This document shows, piece by piece, positions 43,658 to 52,889 of a DNA stretch of 64,000 bases (the first letter of the stretch is position 1; each line of letters begins with the position of its first letter). Position numbers and translations under genes: made by a program. Source of the DNA: Wolinella sp963540505 (GTDB taxonomy: Bacteria; Campylobacterota; Campylobacteria; Campylobacterales; Helicobacteraceae). The DNA is taken from assembly GCA_963540505.1 (NCBI GenBank), contig CAUTMV010000002.1:62001-126000 (forward strand), read 5' to 3'. Below the pieces are notes generated by a model. The model searched no databases and had not been told where the DNA came from. It saw nothing but the letters and a program-made list of their open reading frames with translations.

Positions 43658-45474
43658 GGAATCGCTTCAAATTCCTAGCCATTCTCTTCTCCGTAGTTTG
43701 GATTGTTTTGGCGGTGCGGATCTATTTTATCAGCATTAAATCCAACGCCTATTATGAGGAGCTCGCCAAGCGCAATATGATTAAGACGGAGAATATCATT
43801 CCCATACGCGGTCTGATTCTTGACCGATACGGCGAGCCTTTGGCGGTGAATGAGCTCGGATTCTCGCTCGCGCTCCCTCCCAGACTCAGCCTCCGCTCCC
43901 ATTTTGCACTTTTGGAGGAGCAGATAGATTGGGTGGCAGAGTTTATTCCCGGGCTGGATAAAGAGGAGATCATCGCGCAGTATAAGCGTCAAGATTCCCC
44001 TTATAATCACAATTACATCAATATTGTGGATTTCGTCTCTTATGAGGATATGCACAAGCTCTATCCAAAGCTGCTCCAAAGCTCGCATTTGAAGATATTC
44101 CCAAGCACCAAACGTTTCTATCCCAATCAGAAAATCGCTTCACATCTTGTAGGCTACACGGGTCGGGCGGACAGTAAGGACATCGAGCGCACGCCGCTTT
44201 CAAAATATACGGGAATCGTAGGCAAAGCAGGCTTAGAGCGCGAGTATAACGACTTCCTGCAGGGCACGTTGGGCTATCGCAAAAGCAAAGTAACGGCGTT
44301 TAATCAAGAGATTGAGCTTCTTGAGGAGCAGGTGCCCAAAGAGAAGAATGACATCATCACGACGATTGATTTGGCGTTGCAGAGGATTATGGATAGGGAA
44401 TTTGAGGGGCGATACGGCGCGGCGGTTGTCATGAATGCGAATTCCGGGGAGATTCTCGCGGCAGGGAGTTATCCTGAATATAACCTGAATGACTTCATCG
44501 GGGGAATCTCGCATGAGAAATGGAACGCCCTGCGCGATAATCCGCACAATCCGCTGCTAAATAAGCTCATTAACGGCACTTATCCGCCGGGCTCAGTCAT
44601 CAAAATGGGGATTGGCATGGCACTTTTGGAGCATGCGGGGATTAACGAACACACAGTGATTGAGACGCCGAGCTTCATCGAGCTTGCGGGGCGGAAATTC
44701 CGCGATTGGCGTGAGGGTGGACACGGGAGCTCGGATTTGATTAAGTCCATTAAGCGGAGCATTGATGTCTATTATTACAAGCTAAGCCAAAAAGCGGGTA
44801 TGAATAACATCGCCAAAGTGGTCGAGCAGATGGGGTTTGGGCGACCTACGGGAATCGACCTGCCGCTGGAGTATTCGGGAATCGTGCCTAGCCCCGAGTG
44901 GAAGATGAAGCGATACAATCAGCCGTGGTTTATCGGCGATACGATCGTCTCCTCCATCGGGCAGGGCTCATTTGCCGTTACGCCCCTGCAAGTCGCGCGA
45001 TATACGGCGTTGCTTGCGAGCGGGACGCTTCCCGTTCCGCACCTTGCAAAGAGCTTAGGCGGAATCTTGCAGGAGCACGAAGCGCAGGATACTTTGAGTG
45101 CGTTTCAGAAATCAAAGCTCCCCGCGCTCCGGTTAGGCATGTATCAAGTCTGCAATGAAGAGGGCGGGACGGCGTATTCCCACACAAAAGGCGCAAAGGT
45201 AACCCTTGCGTGCAAAACAGGCACGGCGCAAGTCGTGGGAATCTCGCAAGCGGATAAAAAGCGCATCAGAGAGGAAGATATGGACTATTTTCACCGTTCG
45301 CATGCATGGATCACCGCCTATCTCCCCTATGAAGATCCGCAATACGTAATCACGGTCATTGTGGAGCACGGCGGGCACGGCGGGAGCGCGACTGCGCCGA
45401 TTCTCGTGCGGCTGGCAAATAGCTTACTAGATCTCGGATATATTGAAGCCCAAAAGAATAAAAAGAGGAGATAA
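43654..45474 (+). CDS. mrdA: Penicillin-binding protein 2, elongation transpeptidase
   Basis: 606 residues. An N-terminal membrane anchor (FLAILFSVVWIVLAVRIYFI) is followed by the PBP dimerisation domain (about 50-230) and the transpeptidase. The active-site SxxK is SVIK with Ser314, SID stands in the SxN position, and KTG begins at Lys521 (CKTGTAQ). It cross-links peptidoglycan during rod elongation and determines cell shape. It is coupled to the small membrane protein upstream; pseB follows after three bases. Confidence 0.95.
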   Translation: MRNRFKFLAILFSVVWIVLAVRIYFISIKSNAYYEELAKRNMIKTENIIPIRGLILDRYGEPLAVNELGFSLALPPRLSLRSHFALLEEQIDWVAEFIPGLDKEEIIAQYKRQDSPYNHNYINIVDFVSYEDMHKLYPKLLQSSHLKIFPSTKRFYPNQKIASHLVGYTGRADSKDIERTPLSKYTGIVGKAGLEREYNDFLQGTLGYRKSKVTAFNQEIELLEEQVPKEKNDIITTIDLALQRIMDREFEGRYGAAVVMNANSGEILAAGSYPEYNLNDFIGGISHEKWNALRDNPHNPLLNKLINGTYPPGSVIKMGIGMALLEHAGINEHTVIETPSFIELAGRKFRDWREGGHGSSDLIKSIKRSIDVYYYKLSQKAGMNNIAKVVEQMGFGRPTGIDLPLEYSGIVPSPEWKMKRYNQPWFIGDTIVSSIGQGSFAVTPLQVARYTALLASGTLPVPHLAKSLGGILQEHEAQDTLSAFQKSKLPALRLGMYQVCNEEGGTAYSHTKGAKVTLACKTGTAQVVGISQADKKRIREEDMDYFHRSHAWITAYLPYEDPQYVITVIVEHGGHGGSATAPILVRLANSLLDLGYIEAQKNKKRR

Positions 45475-45477
45475 GCC

Positions 45478-46470
45478 ATGCTAAATGATAAGACGATTTT
45501 GATTACCGGGGGCACGGGGAGCTTTGGTAAATGCTTTGTGAAAGAGGTTTTGGCGCGCTATTCGCCCAAAAAGCTCATTATCTATTCGCGCGATGAGCTC
45601 AAGCAGTATGAGATGGCACAGGTTTTTACCGATAAATGTATGCGATTTTTTATCGGCGATGTGCGCGATAGAGAGCGACTAATCAAGGCGATGGATGGTG
45701 TGGATATTTGCATTCATGCCGCTGCGCTAAAGCACGTCCCCATCGCGGAATACAACCCCATGGAGTGCATTAAGACAAACATTCATGGCGCGCAAAATGT
45801 AATTGATGCGTGCTTGCTTAATAACGTCTCGCAGGTGATTGCACTTAGCACTGATAAGGCGGCTAATCCGATTAATCTCTATGGTGCGACGAAGCTTGCC
45901 AGCGATAAGCTTTTCATCGCGGCTAATAACATTCGCGGGAGCAAACAGACGCGCTTTTCCGTCGTGCGTTATGGCAATGTCGTGGGTTCGCGCGGCTCGG
46001 TTGTGCCCTTTTTCAAACGCCTTGTGAGCGAGGGTGCGAGCGAGATTCCCATCACTGATGAGCGCATGACGCGCTTTTGGATTACGCTCCCTCAAGGGGT
46101 CGAATTCGTGCTTAAGAATCTGGCGCGCATGCACGGGGGCGAGATTTTTATCCCCAAGATTCCCTCCATGCGGATTACGGATTTGGCTAGCGCGCTTGCT
46201 CCACATATTCCCTGCAAGATCATCGGAATCCGCCCGGGTGAGAAGCTACACGAAGTGATGGTGCCTAAGGATGATTCCCACCTGAGTGTGGAGTTTTCGG
46301 AGTTTTTTATCATTAAGCCCACCATTTTGTTTCAAACACCGATTGATTATCTCAAGACCCGCACGGGCGAGGTGGGCAAGGCGGTGGAGATCGGCTTTGA
46401 ATACAACTCTCTTACAAACTCGCAGTGGCTAAGCAAAGAGGAGCTTCTTGCGATGACCGAGATGAAGTGA
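45478..46470 (+). CDS. pseB: UDP-GlcNAc 4,6-dehydratase (inverting), PseB
   Basis: 330 residues, short-chain dehydrogenase. NAD motif TGGTGSFG (10-17) and the YGATK active-site motif are clear, with STDKA upstream. It makes the first intermediate of pseudaminic acid, which glycosylates flagellin in Helicobacter and Campylobacter. Other pse genes are not in the window. It is followed by coaBC with a TGATG overlap, the same pair as H. pylori HP0840-0841 (from memory). Confidence 0.95.
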   Translation: MLNDKTILITGGTGSFGKCFVKEVLARYSPKKLIIYSRDELKQYEMAQVFTDKCMRFFIGDVRDRERLIKAMDGVDICIHAAALKHVPIAEYNPMECIKTNIHGAQNVIDACLLNNVSQVIALSTDKAANPINLYGATKLASDKLFIAANNIRGSKQTRFSVVRYGNVVGSRGSVVPFFKRLVSEGASEIPITDERMTRFWITLPQGVEFVLKNLARMHGGEIFIPKIPSMRITDLASALAPHIPCKIIGIRPGEKLHEVMVPKDDSHLSVEFSEFFIIKPTILFQTPIDYLKTRTGEVGKAVEIGFEYNSLTNSQWLSKEELLAMTEMK

Positions 46471-47681
46471 TGAGCGAACTTCTTTTAGGCAGGCGAATCG
46501 TGCTTGGTGTGAGCTCAAGCATCGCAATCTACAAAGCCCCTGAAATCGTGCGTCTGCTGCAAAAACAAGGCGCGCTCGTGCGTGTGGTGATGAGCGAGGA
46601 ATCGCGCCGATTCCTCTCGCCTTTAGTCTTTGAAGCACTTACAAAAGCGAACGTTTTGCACCGTGATAGCGAGTCGTGGGCAGAGGGCAACAATCACATT
46701 TCGCTTTCGCAATGGGCGGAGCTCTATCTAATCGCCCCTGCGAGTGCGAATACCATCAACAAAGCCGCCGCGGGAATCGCCGATAATCTTTTGCTTACAA
46801 GCTTTCTCGCCTTTAGCGGCATGAAGATGATCGCCCCCGCGATGAATACCAAAATGCTCGCTAACCCCCTCACGCAGGAATCGTTAGAGAAGCTTCAGGG
46901 GTTGGGCACGGAGATTATCCGTAGTATCAGAAAGGAGCTTGCGTGTGGTGATGTGGGCGAGGGTGCGTTACAAGAGCCCGGCGAGATTGTGGAGCGGGTG
47001 ATTAGGGCGTTTCATCGCTCGGAGTTTTGGCAGGGGCGCAGCGTCGCTGTGAGCGGCGGAGGGAGCATTGAGAGCATTGATAGCGTGCGATTTATCAGCA
47101 ATCGCTCCAGCGGAAAAATGTCCCACGCACTTGCGCGCGCGCTCTATTATTTGGGTGCAGATGTAACATTTATCGCGCCTGAAGCGCTTCATCAGCTCCC
47201 GATGGGAATCCGCACGATTCCCGTTCATAGCGCGCGAAGTTATCAGCTCGCGTTATCTTCGTGGCAGGATTCCCACACAAATGAGGCGCGCACGCCTTTT
47301 ATTTATATGGTTGCAGCGATTAGCGACTATGAGAGCGAGGCATTCAAAGAGGGGAAATTAAAAAAGGAGCAGCTTGGGGAAGTCTGGTCGCTTACGCTAA
47401 GAAAAACCCCTGATATATTGCGCTCGCTAAATAAAGAGGGCTTCAAAGTGATTGGATTTAAGCTTGAAAACGCGGGCGAGGAGGCGATGAAAAATGCCGA
47501 AAACGCGCTATATGATAAGGAGATTGACGCAATCTGCCTTAATCTCATCGGCGAACATAATCCCATGGGGAGCGATGAGAATGAGCTGTTTTTTATCACG
47601 CGCGAGGGCGCGGAGCGATTTTTACACAAAAGCAAACGCGCACTCGCTTTTGATGTTATAAGAGCAAGCGAGCGGCTATGA
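46470..47681 (+). CDS. coaBC: Phosphopantothenoylcysteine synthetase/decarboxylase
   Basis: 403 residues. The N-terminal CoaC flavoprotein half (GVSSSIAIYKAPEIVRLL, PAMNTKML) decarboxylates; the C-terminal CoaB half (SGGGSIESIDSVRFISNRSS, VIGFKLE) ligates cysteine to phosphopantothenate. Both are steps in coenzyme A synthesis; PanB at 62.7 kb acts earlier in the same pathway. The ATG at 46470 shares its first base with the pseB stop; ATGA overlap with the next gene. Confidence 0.94.
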   Translation: MSELLLGRRIVLGVSSSIAIYKAPEIVRLLQKQGALVRVVMSEESRRFLSPLVFEALTKANVLHRDSESWAEGNNHISLSQWAELYLIAPASANTINKAAAGIADNLLLTSFLAFSGMKMIAPAMNTKMLANPLTQESLEKLQGLGTEIIRSIRKELACGDVGEGALQEPGEIVERVIRAFHRSEFWQGRSVAVSGGGSIESIDSVRFISNRSSGKMSHALARALYYLGADVTFIAPEALHQLPMGIRTIPVHSARSYQLALSSWQDSHTNEARTPFIYMVAAISDYESEAFKEGKLKKEQLGEVWSLTLRKTPDILRSLNKEGFKVIGFKLENAGEEAMKNAENALYDKEIDAICLNLIGEHNPMGSDENELFFITREGAERFLHKSKRALAFDVIRASERL

Positions 47682-48448
47682 TTCAGCAGCTCTCCCAAGT
47701 CGCTGAAGTGCAAAATCGTATTCAAAATTCTAATAATGCAAAGCAGTTTAATGCCGCTCTGCCCGTAAATATCGAGGTTACAGAGAAGACGCACTCCATG
47801 CGCTACATGCTTAAAATCGGTAACACATCGCTAGAGACCAAAAGCCTCAGGGAGCTTCAAATTGGCGCGAAATATTGGGCGCAAATGGCTAAAAGCAGCT
47901 TAGGTTCAATCCTCCTCTCGCGTCTTGTGCCTCAGCCGCTTTTGATGGCGCAATTTGCCAAAAGCTCATGGCGCATGAGTGGGGAGGAGCTCGAATCGTT
48001 GCTTGACCCAAAGGGTGGGAATCCGTGGGAGCGATTCCGCAGCATGCTCGCAGAGCGGCTTGGTATGAGCGATTCCCGTGCGGATTTTCTCTTCCTTGGG
48101 AATATGCTTCTATCCTTGCAGCAACGGGTTCTTACGATTCCTCTAAGGCATGAAAACGAGAAGGATTCCCTGCTTCAGATGAGAGGCAAAAAGGGCGAGG
48201 AGGGCGAAGATGAGCTTGAGTTTTACTCTATTTTTAGCAATCTTGGCGCACTCAAGGGGCGTTTGGTCGCACTCAAGGGCATGCAAGAGAGCAATCTCTA
48301 CCTCTCCACGCTCTATCAAAGCACCGCAGAGCTCCTAAAAGCCGAGCTTGGCGAGCTTCAGGGAATCGCGCAGGCAGTGATTAGCGTCGATGAGAATATC
48401 GCGCCCCTGTATGAGGCGAGCAGTTCTCTACTAAATGTGAGGGGCTAG
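47678..48448 (+). CDS. Conserved hypothetical protein coupled to coaBC
   Basis: 256 residues, soluble, without signal peptide or membrane segments. It begins with a Gln/Asn-rich helix, then a small beta segment (MRYMLKIGNTSLETKSL), then mostly helix. I recognise no family. The N-terminal arrangement faintly recalls flagellar hook-length control or hook-cap regulators, but that is not established. It overlaps the coaBC stop (ATGA) and ends two bases before uppS. Confidence 0.6.
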   Translation: MIQQLSQVAEVQNRIQNSNNAKQFNAALPVNIEVTEKTHSMRYMLKIGNTSLETKSLRELQIGAKYWAQMAKSSLGSILLSRLVPQPLLMAQFAKSSWRMSGEELESLLDPKGGNPWERFRSMLAERLGMSDSRADFLFLGNMLLSLQQRVLTIPLRHENEKDSLLQMRGKKGEEGEDELEFYSIFSNLGALKGRLVALKGMQESNLYLSTLYQSTAELLKAELGELQGIAQAVISVDENIAPLYEASSSLLNVRG

Positions 48449-48450
48449 AG

Positions 48451-49128
48451 ATGAATCATTTGCGCCATTTGGCACTCATTATGGATGGGAACGGACGCTG
48501 GGCGAAAGAGCGTGGTAAGCAGCGTATCAAAGGGCATGAAAAGGGCGCGGAGACGCTAAGAGAAATCACGATGTTCTGCTCCAAAAGCGGGCTTGAGTTT
48601 TTGAGCCTTTATGCTTTTTCGACGGAGAATTGGAAGCGTCCTAAGAGCGAGGTGGAGTTTTTGATGCGCCTTTTGGGCGAATATCTCAAAAAAGAGGCGG
48701 AGACTTACCTTAATAATAACATTCGCTTCAAAGTCATCGGCGATCTCTCCTGTTTTTCGCAAAGGCTTATTGATGAGATTGAGACGCTCACAAAGCTAAG
48801 TGCGCACTGTAGCGGGCTGACACAGATTTTGGCGTTAAATTACGGCGCGCATGATGAGCTGGTGCGAGCTTTCAAAAAGATGAGCGCGGCGGGGGTGGAG
48901 GCGAGCGAAGAGAATGTCGAGCGATTCCTTGATACTTCCTTTGCTCCGAGTGTCGATATGCTCGTGCGCACGGGAGGCGAGCAGAGATTGTCGAATTTTT
49001 TACTGTGGCAGTGCAGCTACGCGGAGCTGTTTTTCACCTCGACACTATGGCCGAATTTTAGCGGTGCAGAGTTAGAGCACATGATTGCGGAATTCATGCG
49101 CAAAGACCGACGCTTTGGGGGAATCTAG
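48451..49128 (+). CDS. uppS: Undecaprenyl diphosphate synthase
   Basis: 225 residues of the cis-prenyltransferase family. LALIMDGNGRWAKERG holds catalytic Asp12; FSTENWKRP and the late RTGGEQRLSNFLLWQ complete the active site. It makes the C55 lipid carrier for peptidoglycan and other glycans. It lies two bases after the hypothetical gene. Confidence 0.96.
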   Translation: MNHLRHLALIMDGNGRWAKERGKQRIKGHEKGAETLREITMFCSKSGLEFLSLYAFSTENWKRPKSEVEFLMRLLGEYLKKEAETYLNNNIRFKVIGDLSCFSQRLIDEIETLTKLSAHCSGLTQILALNYGAHDELVRAFKKMSAAGVEASEENVERFLDTSFAPSVDMLVRTGGEQRLSNFLLWQCSYAELFFTSTLWPNFSGAELEHMIAEFMRKDRRFGGI

Positions 49129-49148
49129 CCTCTAAATGTGCGCTATGT

Positions 49149-49154
49149 TATAAT
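49149..49154 (+). promoter_or_regulatory. -10 box TATAAT for the hisZ-like / purA block
   Basis: ATGTTATAATC on the plus strand, 33 bases before the GTG at 49187, with TG one base further upstream. It lies in the 58-base gap after uppS. Confidence 0.6.
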
Positions 49155-49186
49155 CAGCGTTTCATCTCAAAAATATAGGAATTGGT

Positions 49187-50035
49187 GTGATTTTAGAGCA
49201 TGAAATCCCGCAGGGTGCGCAGCTCTACTTTGCAGCTTCTGCGCGTTTAAAGCGACATATTGAGGAGCGGGCGAGCACGATTTTGTATGAAGCCGGCTTT
49301 GAGGAGATTGCTACGCCCTCTTTTTCATTCCTTGAGCATCAGCGTGATTTAAGCTCGCGTGAGGTGTTGCGGCTTAGTAGCGAGAGCAATCATCAGATTG
49401 TTTTGCGCAATGATACGACGCTGGAGCTCGCACGGATTGTTACAAAGCGTCTGGGGCGCAGCACCGAGCATCGCAAGTGGTTTTATGTTCAGCCCGTTTT
49501 TAGCTATCCGAGCCACGAGATTAATCAAATCGGTGTGGAATCGCTTGGGAATCGCGATACAAAAGCTCTCCTAAATGTTGCTGTTAAGATTTTGCACGAG
49601 CTTAAGATTAGCCCGATTCTCCAGCTTGCAAATATTCGGATTCCCTTGCTGTGCGCGCAAGAATTTAACCTAGGAATTGAGCTTTTTGCCAAAACGCAAA
49701 TCGAGAAGATTTTGGAGCACGATTCCTGCATTGGTGCGCTCTTAAAAATTAAAAATCTTAAGGATTTGAAAGATTTTATAAAAAATGCGCCCGATTTTTT
49801 GCGCCAAGAGTTGCAGGAGCTCTATGAGCTTGCCGCGGGGATTAAATATGAGAGAGTGATTGTTTCGCCCCTTTATTATGCGCCGATGGGGTATTACAAT
49901 GGCGTATTTTTCCGCATGTTTGAGGGGAATCGCACGCTCCTTTTTGGAGGGAATTATGAAGTGGATCATTTGGAATCGTGCGGTTTTGGGATCTATACTG
50001 ATGAGCTGATCACATTAATACAAAGAGAGGGATGA
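49187..50035 (+). CDS. hisZ: HisZ-like ATP phosphoribosyltransferase regulatory subunit
   Basis: 282 residues resembling the catalytic core of class II HisRS (motif 2-like RKWFYVQPVFSYPS) but without the anticodon-binding domain and with altered motif 3. That is the HisZ pattern. HisZ activates short-form HisG in the first step of histidine synthesis; hisB at 40 kb supports an active pathway. hisG is not in the window. A GTG start is used. It ends six bases before purA. Confidence 0.8.
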   Translation: MILEHEIPQGAQLYFAASARLKRHIEERASTILYEAGFEEIATPSFSFLEHQRDLSSREVLRLSSESNHQIVLRNDTTLELARIVTKRLGRSTEHRKWFYVQPVFSYPSHEINQIGVESLGNRDTKALLNVAVKILHELKISPILQLANIRIPLLCAQEFNLGIELFAKTQIEKILEHDSCIGALLKIKNLKDLKDFIKNAPDFLRQELQELYELAAGIKYERVIVSPLYYAPMGYYNGVFFRMFEGNRTLLFGGNYEVDHLESCGFGIYTDELITLIQREG

Positions 50036-50041
50036 AAGGGT

Positions 50042-51289
50042 ATGAAAGCGGACTTGGTTGTGGGAATCCAATGGGGTGATGAGGGCAAAGGGAAAATCGT
50101 CGATCTCATGGCAAGAGGCTATGATGTCGTGGTGCGCTATCAGGGCGGACATAACGCGGGGCATACTATCGTCGTTGATGGCAGGAAAATCGCGCTTCAT
50201 TTGATTCCCTCAGGTGTGCTCTATCCGCATTGTCGTAATGTGATTGGCAATGGTGTGGTGATTAATCCTGAGGCACTTTTGCAGGAGATGAGCCAGTTTA
50301 AGGGGCTTTTGGGGCGATTGTTTATTAGCGATAAGGCGCATATGATTTTACCCTATCATGAGATGTATGATCAGGCAAAAGAGCGCGCGCAGGAGGGCAA
50401 GGCGATCGGCACGACGGGTAAGGGAATCGGACCAGCCTATAGCGACAAAATCTCCCGTCAGGGAATCCGCATGGGCGAGCTAAGAGACATTCCAAAGCTC
50501 GTGGAAAAGGTGCTAAGTTACGAGCGCACCCACGCGTATATGAGCGAAATCTATGGTGTGAAGTGGGAGAGCGAGGAGGCACTAACCTCGCGCCTGAGCG
50601 GATATGCTGAGGCTCTTTTGCCCTATATCACGGATACGACGCGCTTGCTTTGGGAGGCTTTGGCGCAAGGGTGCAGGATTTTGCTCGAAGGCGCGCAGGG
50701 GAGCATGCTTGATGTGGATCATGGGACGTATCCTTTTGTTACGAGCTCCACGACTAGCGCATCGGGTGCGTGTAGCGGGAGCGGACTCGCGCCGCGAGAC
50801 ATCGGCAAGGTTGTGGGAATCTTAAAATCCTACTGCACCCGCGTGGGGAATGGACCTTTCCCCACAGAAGAGCTCGGTGAGCAGGGGGCGATTCTCCGCG
50901 ATCAAGGGCACGAATTTGGCACGACGACAGGGCGAGCGCGCCGATGTGGCTGGTTTGACGCGGTGGCGGTCAAATATGCCGCGCGCCTCAACGGATGTGA
51001 AAGCCTCGCGCTCATGAAGCTTGATGTGCTCGATGGATTCCCTGAGGTTAAAGTCTGCACGGGTTATAAATACTGTGGCGAGGTGATTGATTACGTGCCT
51101 CAAGAATATGACGAGGTAGAGCCCGTTTATGAGAGCTTTGCGGGGTGGGATAAAAGTGCTGGCGTGCGGGAGTTTTGTAAGCTTCCCGAGAATGCGCAGA
51201 AATACATAAAAGAGCTTGAGCGAATCATCGGCGTGAGAATCGCTATGATCTCCACAGGGGCGGAGCGAGATGATACGATTCTGCGCTAG
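50042..51289 (+). CDS. purA: Adenylosuccinate synthetase
   Basis: 415 residues. The N-terminal VVGIQWGDEGKGKIVDLMA and QGGHNAGHT loops, GTTGKGIGPAYSDK and TTGRARRCGWFD are the family hallmarks. It joins IMP and aspartate with GTP in AMP synthesis. Upstream of two flagellar-associated genes, as in H. pylori (HP0255-0257) and C. jejuni. Confidence 0.97.
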   Translation: MKADLVVGIQWGDEGKGKIVDLMARGYDVVVRYQGGHNAGHTIVVDGRKIALHLIPSGVLYPHCRNVIGNGVVINPEALLQEMSQFKGLLGRLFISDKAHMILPYHEMYDQAKERAQEGKAIGTTGKGIGPAYSDKISRQGIRMGELRDIPKLVEKVLSYERTHAYMSEIYGVKWESEEALTSRLSGYAEALLPYITDTTRLLWEALAQGCRILLEGAQGSMLDVDHGTYPFVTSSTTSASGACSGSGLAPRDIGKVVGILKSYCTRVGNGPFPTEELGEQGAILRDQGHEFGTTTGRARRCGWFDAVAVKYAARLNGCESLALMKLDVLDGFPEVKVCTGYKYCGEVIDYVPQEYDEVEPVYESFAGWDKSAGVREFCKLPENAQKYIKELERIIGVRIAMISTGAERDDTILR

Positions 51290-51298
51290 GAAATCGCG

Positions 51299-51748
51299 AT
51301 GAAGACGAAATTTTCCGAGCTTCTGCGAGTGAAAAAAGAGGCACTCAAGGAGATGGAGCGGGCGATTCTTGCGATTAGTCGGCACATCGAGCGCAGGGAG
51401 CTTGAGATTGAGGCGATTTTGCGCGAGATTCTTGAGATTAAAACCCCTAGCCTTGGGACTTATGCGGAATTTTTGAGAATCCAAGAGATTAAAAAAGCCC
51501 ACATCGGAGAGATAGACCAGATGCGTCTGGAGGTCGCGCAGCTAAAGGCGGAGCGCACGCTCATGCGCGAGCGTCTTAAGGAGCTTAATCTTGATTACGA
51601 GAAGGCAAAATATCTTGAGAGTCTTGAGATACAAAAGGTGCTGGCGCGCAGGAAAAATCAAGAGCGCGCGGAGATGGACGAGATCTCACTCATGCTCTAC
51701 AATACGCGCTCGCTCGCAAATCAAAACCAAAGAGGAGAGATAAAGTGA
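51299..51748 (+). CDS. FliJ/FlgX-like coiled-coil flagellar accessory protein
   Basis: 149 residues, nearly all charged alpha-helix with heptads, no membrane segment. The length and coiled coil fit FliJ-type export chaperones. Position after purA matches HP0256, described as FliJ-like, and C. jejuni FlgX, a stator chaperone (both from memory). It lies nine bases after purA and overlaps the next gene (GTGA). Function is inferred from context. Confidence 0.7.
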   Translation: MKTKFSELLRVKKEALKEMERAILAISRHIERRELEIEAILREILEIKTPSLGTYAEFLRIQEIKKAHIGEIDQMRLEVAQLKAERTLMRERLKELNLDYEKAKYLESLEIQKVLARRKNQERAEMDEISLMLYNTRSLANQNQRGEIK

Positions 51749-52347
51749 AGAGAGCGTTGGTTTTGGCGTTGCTTAGCGCGGGTGCGTGGGCGCAGGAGCT
51801 TAGCGAACGAGAGGTGCTTGAGTGCAACGCGATTTTTGAGCAGCGAAAGAGCGAGATTTTGCGGGGAATCGAGCAGATTGATGAGCAGCAGCAGGCTCTC
51901 CAAGCACTACAAAGTGCCACGCAGGTGGTTTTGGATCAGAGGGAAGCGGCGTTAAAAAAGCGCGAAGATGAGGTGGCGAGAATCCGCGCTGAAACTGAGG
52001 AGCGCGAGCAGAGGATTAAGAGACTTTTAAAAAACAATGAGGAGCTTTTGAAGCAGATTAAGGCAGCCAAAGATGACAAAATCGCGGAAACTTATGCCAA
52101 GATGAAGGATTCCAAAGCCGCGCCGATTATCGAGAATCTCCCTGATGATAAGGCTGCGACGATACTTTTTAGTCTTGAGTCTAAGGACATGGGTAAGATC
52201 CTTGCCAAGATGAATCCCGCACGCGCGGCGGAGCTCACGGCAATCCTTCAAAAAGGTCCGCCTTTTGAGAGCAAAGAGAAAGATAAAAAAGAGGAGCAAA
52301 ACGCTACGGCTCCACAAGCGGAGAGTGCGCCTCCGGGAGCAATCTAA
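51745..52347 (+). CDS. Secreted MotE/MgtE-N-like coiled-coil protein
   Basis: 200 residues. Signal peptide (ALVLALLSAGAWA), a long coiled coil (about 30-120), and a small MgtE N-terminal-like domain (IIENLPDDKAATILFSLESK, then LAKMNPARAAELTAIL). The tail is Lys/Glu/Pro-rich. Such MotE-type proteins sit in the periplasm and assist motility; H. pylori HP0257 and C. jejuni Cj1496c occupy the same position (from memory). GTG start overlapping the upstream TGA. Confidence 0.72.
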   Translation: MKRALVLALLSAGAWAQELSEREVLECNAIFEQRKSEILRGIEQIDEQQQALQALQSATQVVLDQREAALKKREDEVARIRAETEEREQRIKRLLKNNEELLKQIKAAKDDKIAETYAKMKDSKAAPIIENLPDDKAATILFSLESKDMGKILAKMNPARAAELTAILQKGPPFESKEKDKKEEQNATAPQAESAPPGAI

Positions 52348-52546
52348 GCAGAGAGAAGGTGCTTGCTTGAAAGCGGGGCAGGCGGAATCTTCTAAGTGGG
52401 GGCGTTTTAGAAAAAGGTGCGCTTTGCGGAAGTTGCCTTTTTGCGCGATTGCAGGAATTGTAACCCATTTACCGCGGGATTTACACGCATACAGGGCGGG
52501 TGTGTCGGTGCGAGCCGTGTATAAGGCATTTTTCAACTCTTTTTTA

Positions 52547-52552
52547 TATAAT
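52547..52552 (+). promoter_or_regulatory. -10 box TATAAT for tRNA-Ser
   Basis: TTATATAATTG, a perfect TATAAT ending 24 bases before the mature tRNA 5' end. The 229-base gap from 52348 holds nothing else that I can support. Confidence 0.6.
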
Positions 52553-52576
52553 TGCGACTCTTTTATCCTCTCTTTA

Positions 52577-52667
52577 GGACCGGTGGGTGAGTTGGCTGAA
52601 ACCACGTCCCTGCTAAGGACGCGTAGCCGCAAGGTTACCGAGGGTTCGAATCCCTCCCTGTCCGCCA
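52577..52667 (+). tRNA. tRNA-Ser (GCU anticodon), CCA encoded
   Basis: 91 bases foldable as a class II tRNA with a long variable arm. The anticodon stem is CGTCC/GGACG with loop CTGCTAA (anticodon GCU, reads AGC/AGU). The T-arm is GAGGG-TTCGAAT-CCCTC and the 3' end is GCCA. The acceptor stem GGACCGG/CCTGTCC has one C-U mismatch at the fifth pair. It is the only tRNA in the window and borders an A+T-rich accessory patch. Confidence 0.95.
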
Positions 52668-52889
52668 TGGATATTCAAGCATTAAACTTAAAATCTCACT
52701 CATAGTACTTCGGCCTACCTTGTGCCCTCCAAATCCTCTATTCATGGTATTATTAGCGTCCGTGGAAAACAAAAGATATTCACTCACAATCATCAAAAAA
52801 ACCGCAAAATATCGCAAAATATTTTTTCAGCGGGGACAGATTGGGGAATTTTTAAAGACGCAGGAGTTGGGCGCGTGGACAGAGTTGTT

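Noticed and set aside
52265..52705. Open frame running from the MotE-like gene end through tRNA-Ser
   Set aside because: It crosses a tRNA gene and its translation is basic low-complexity sequence; treated as chance.
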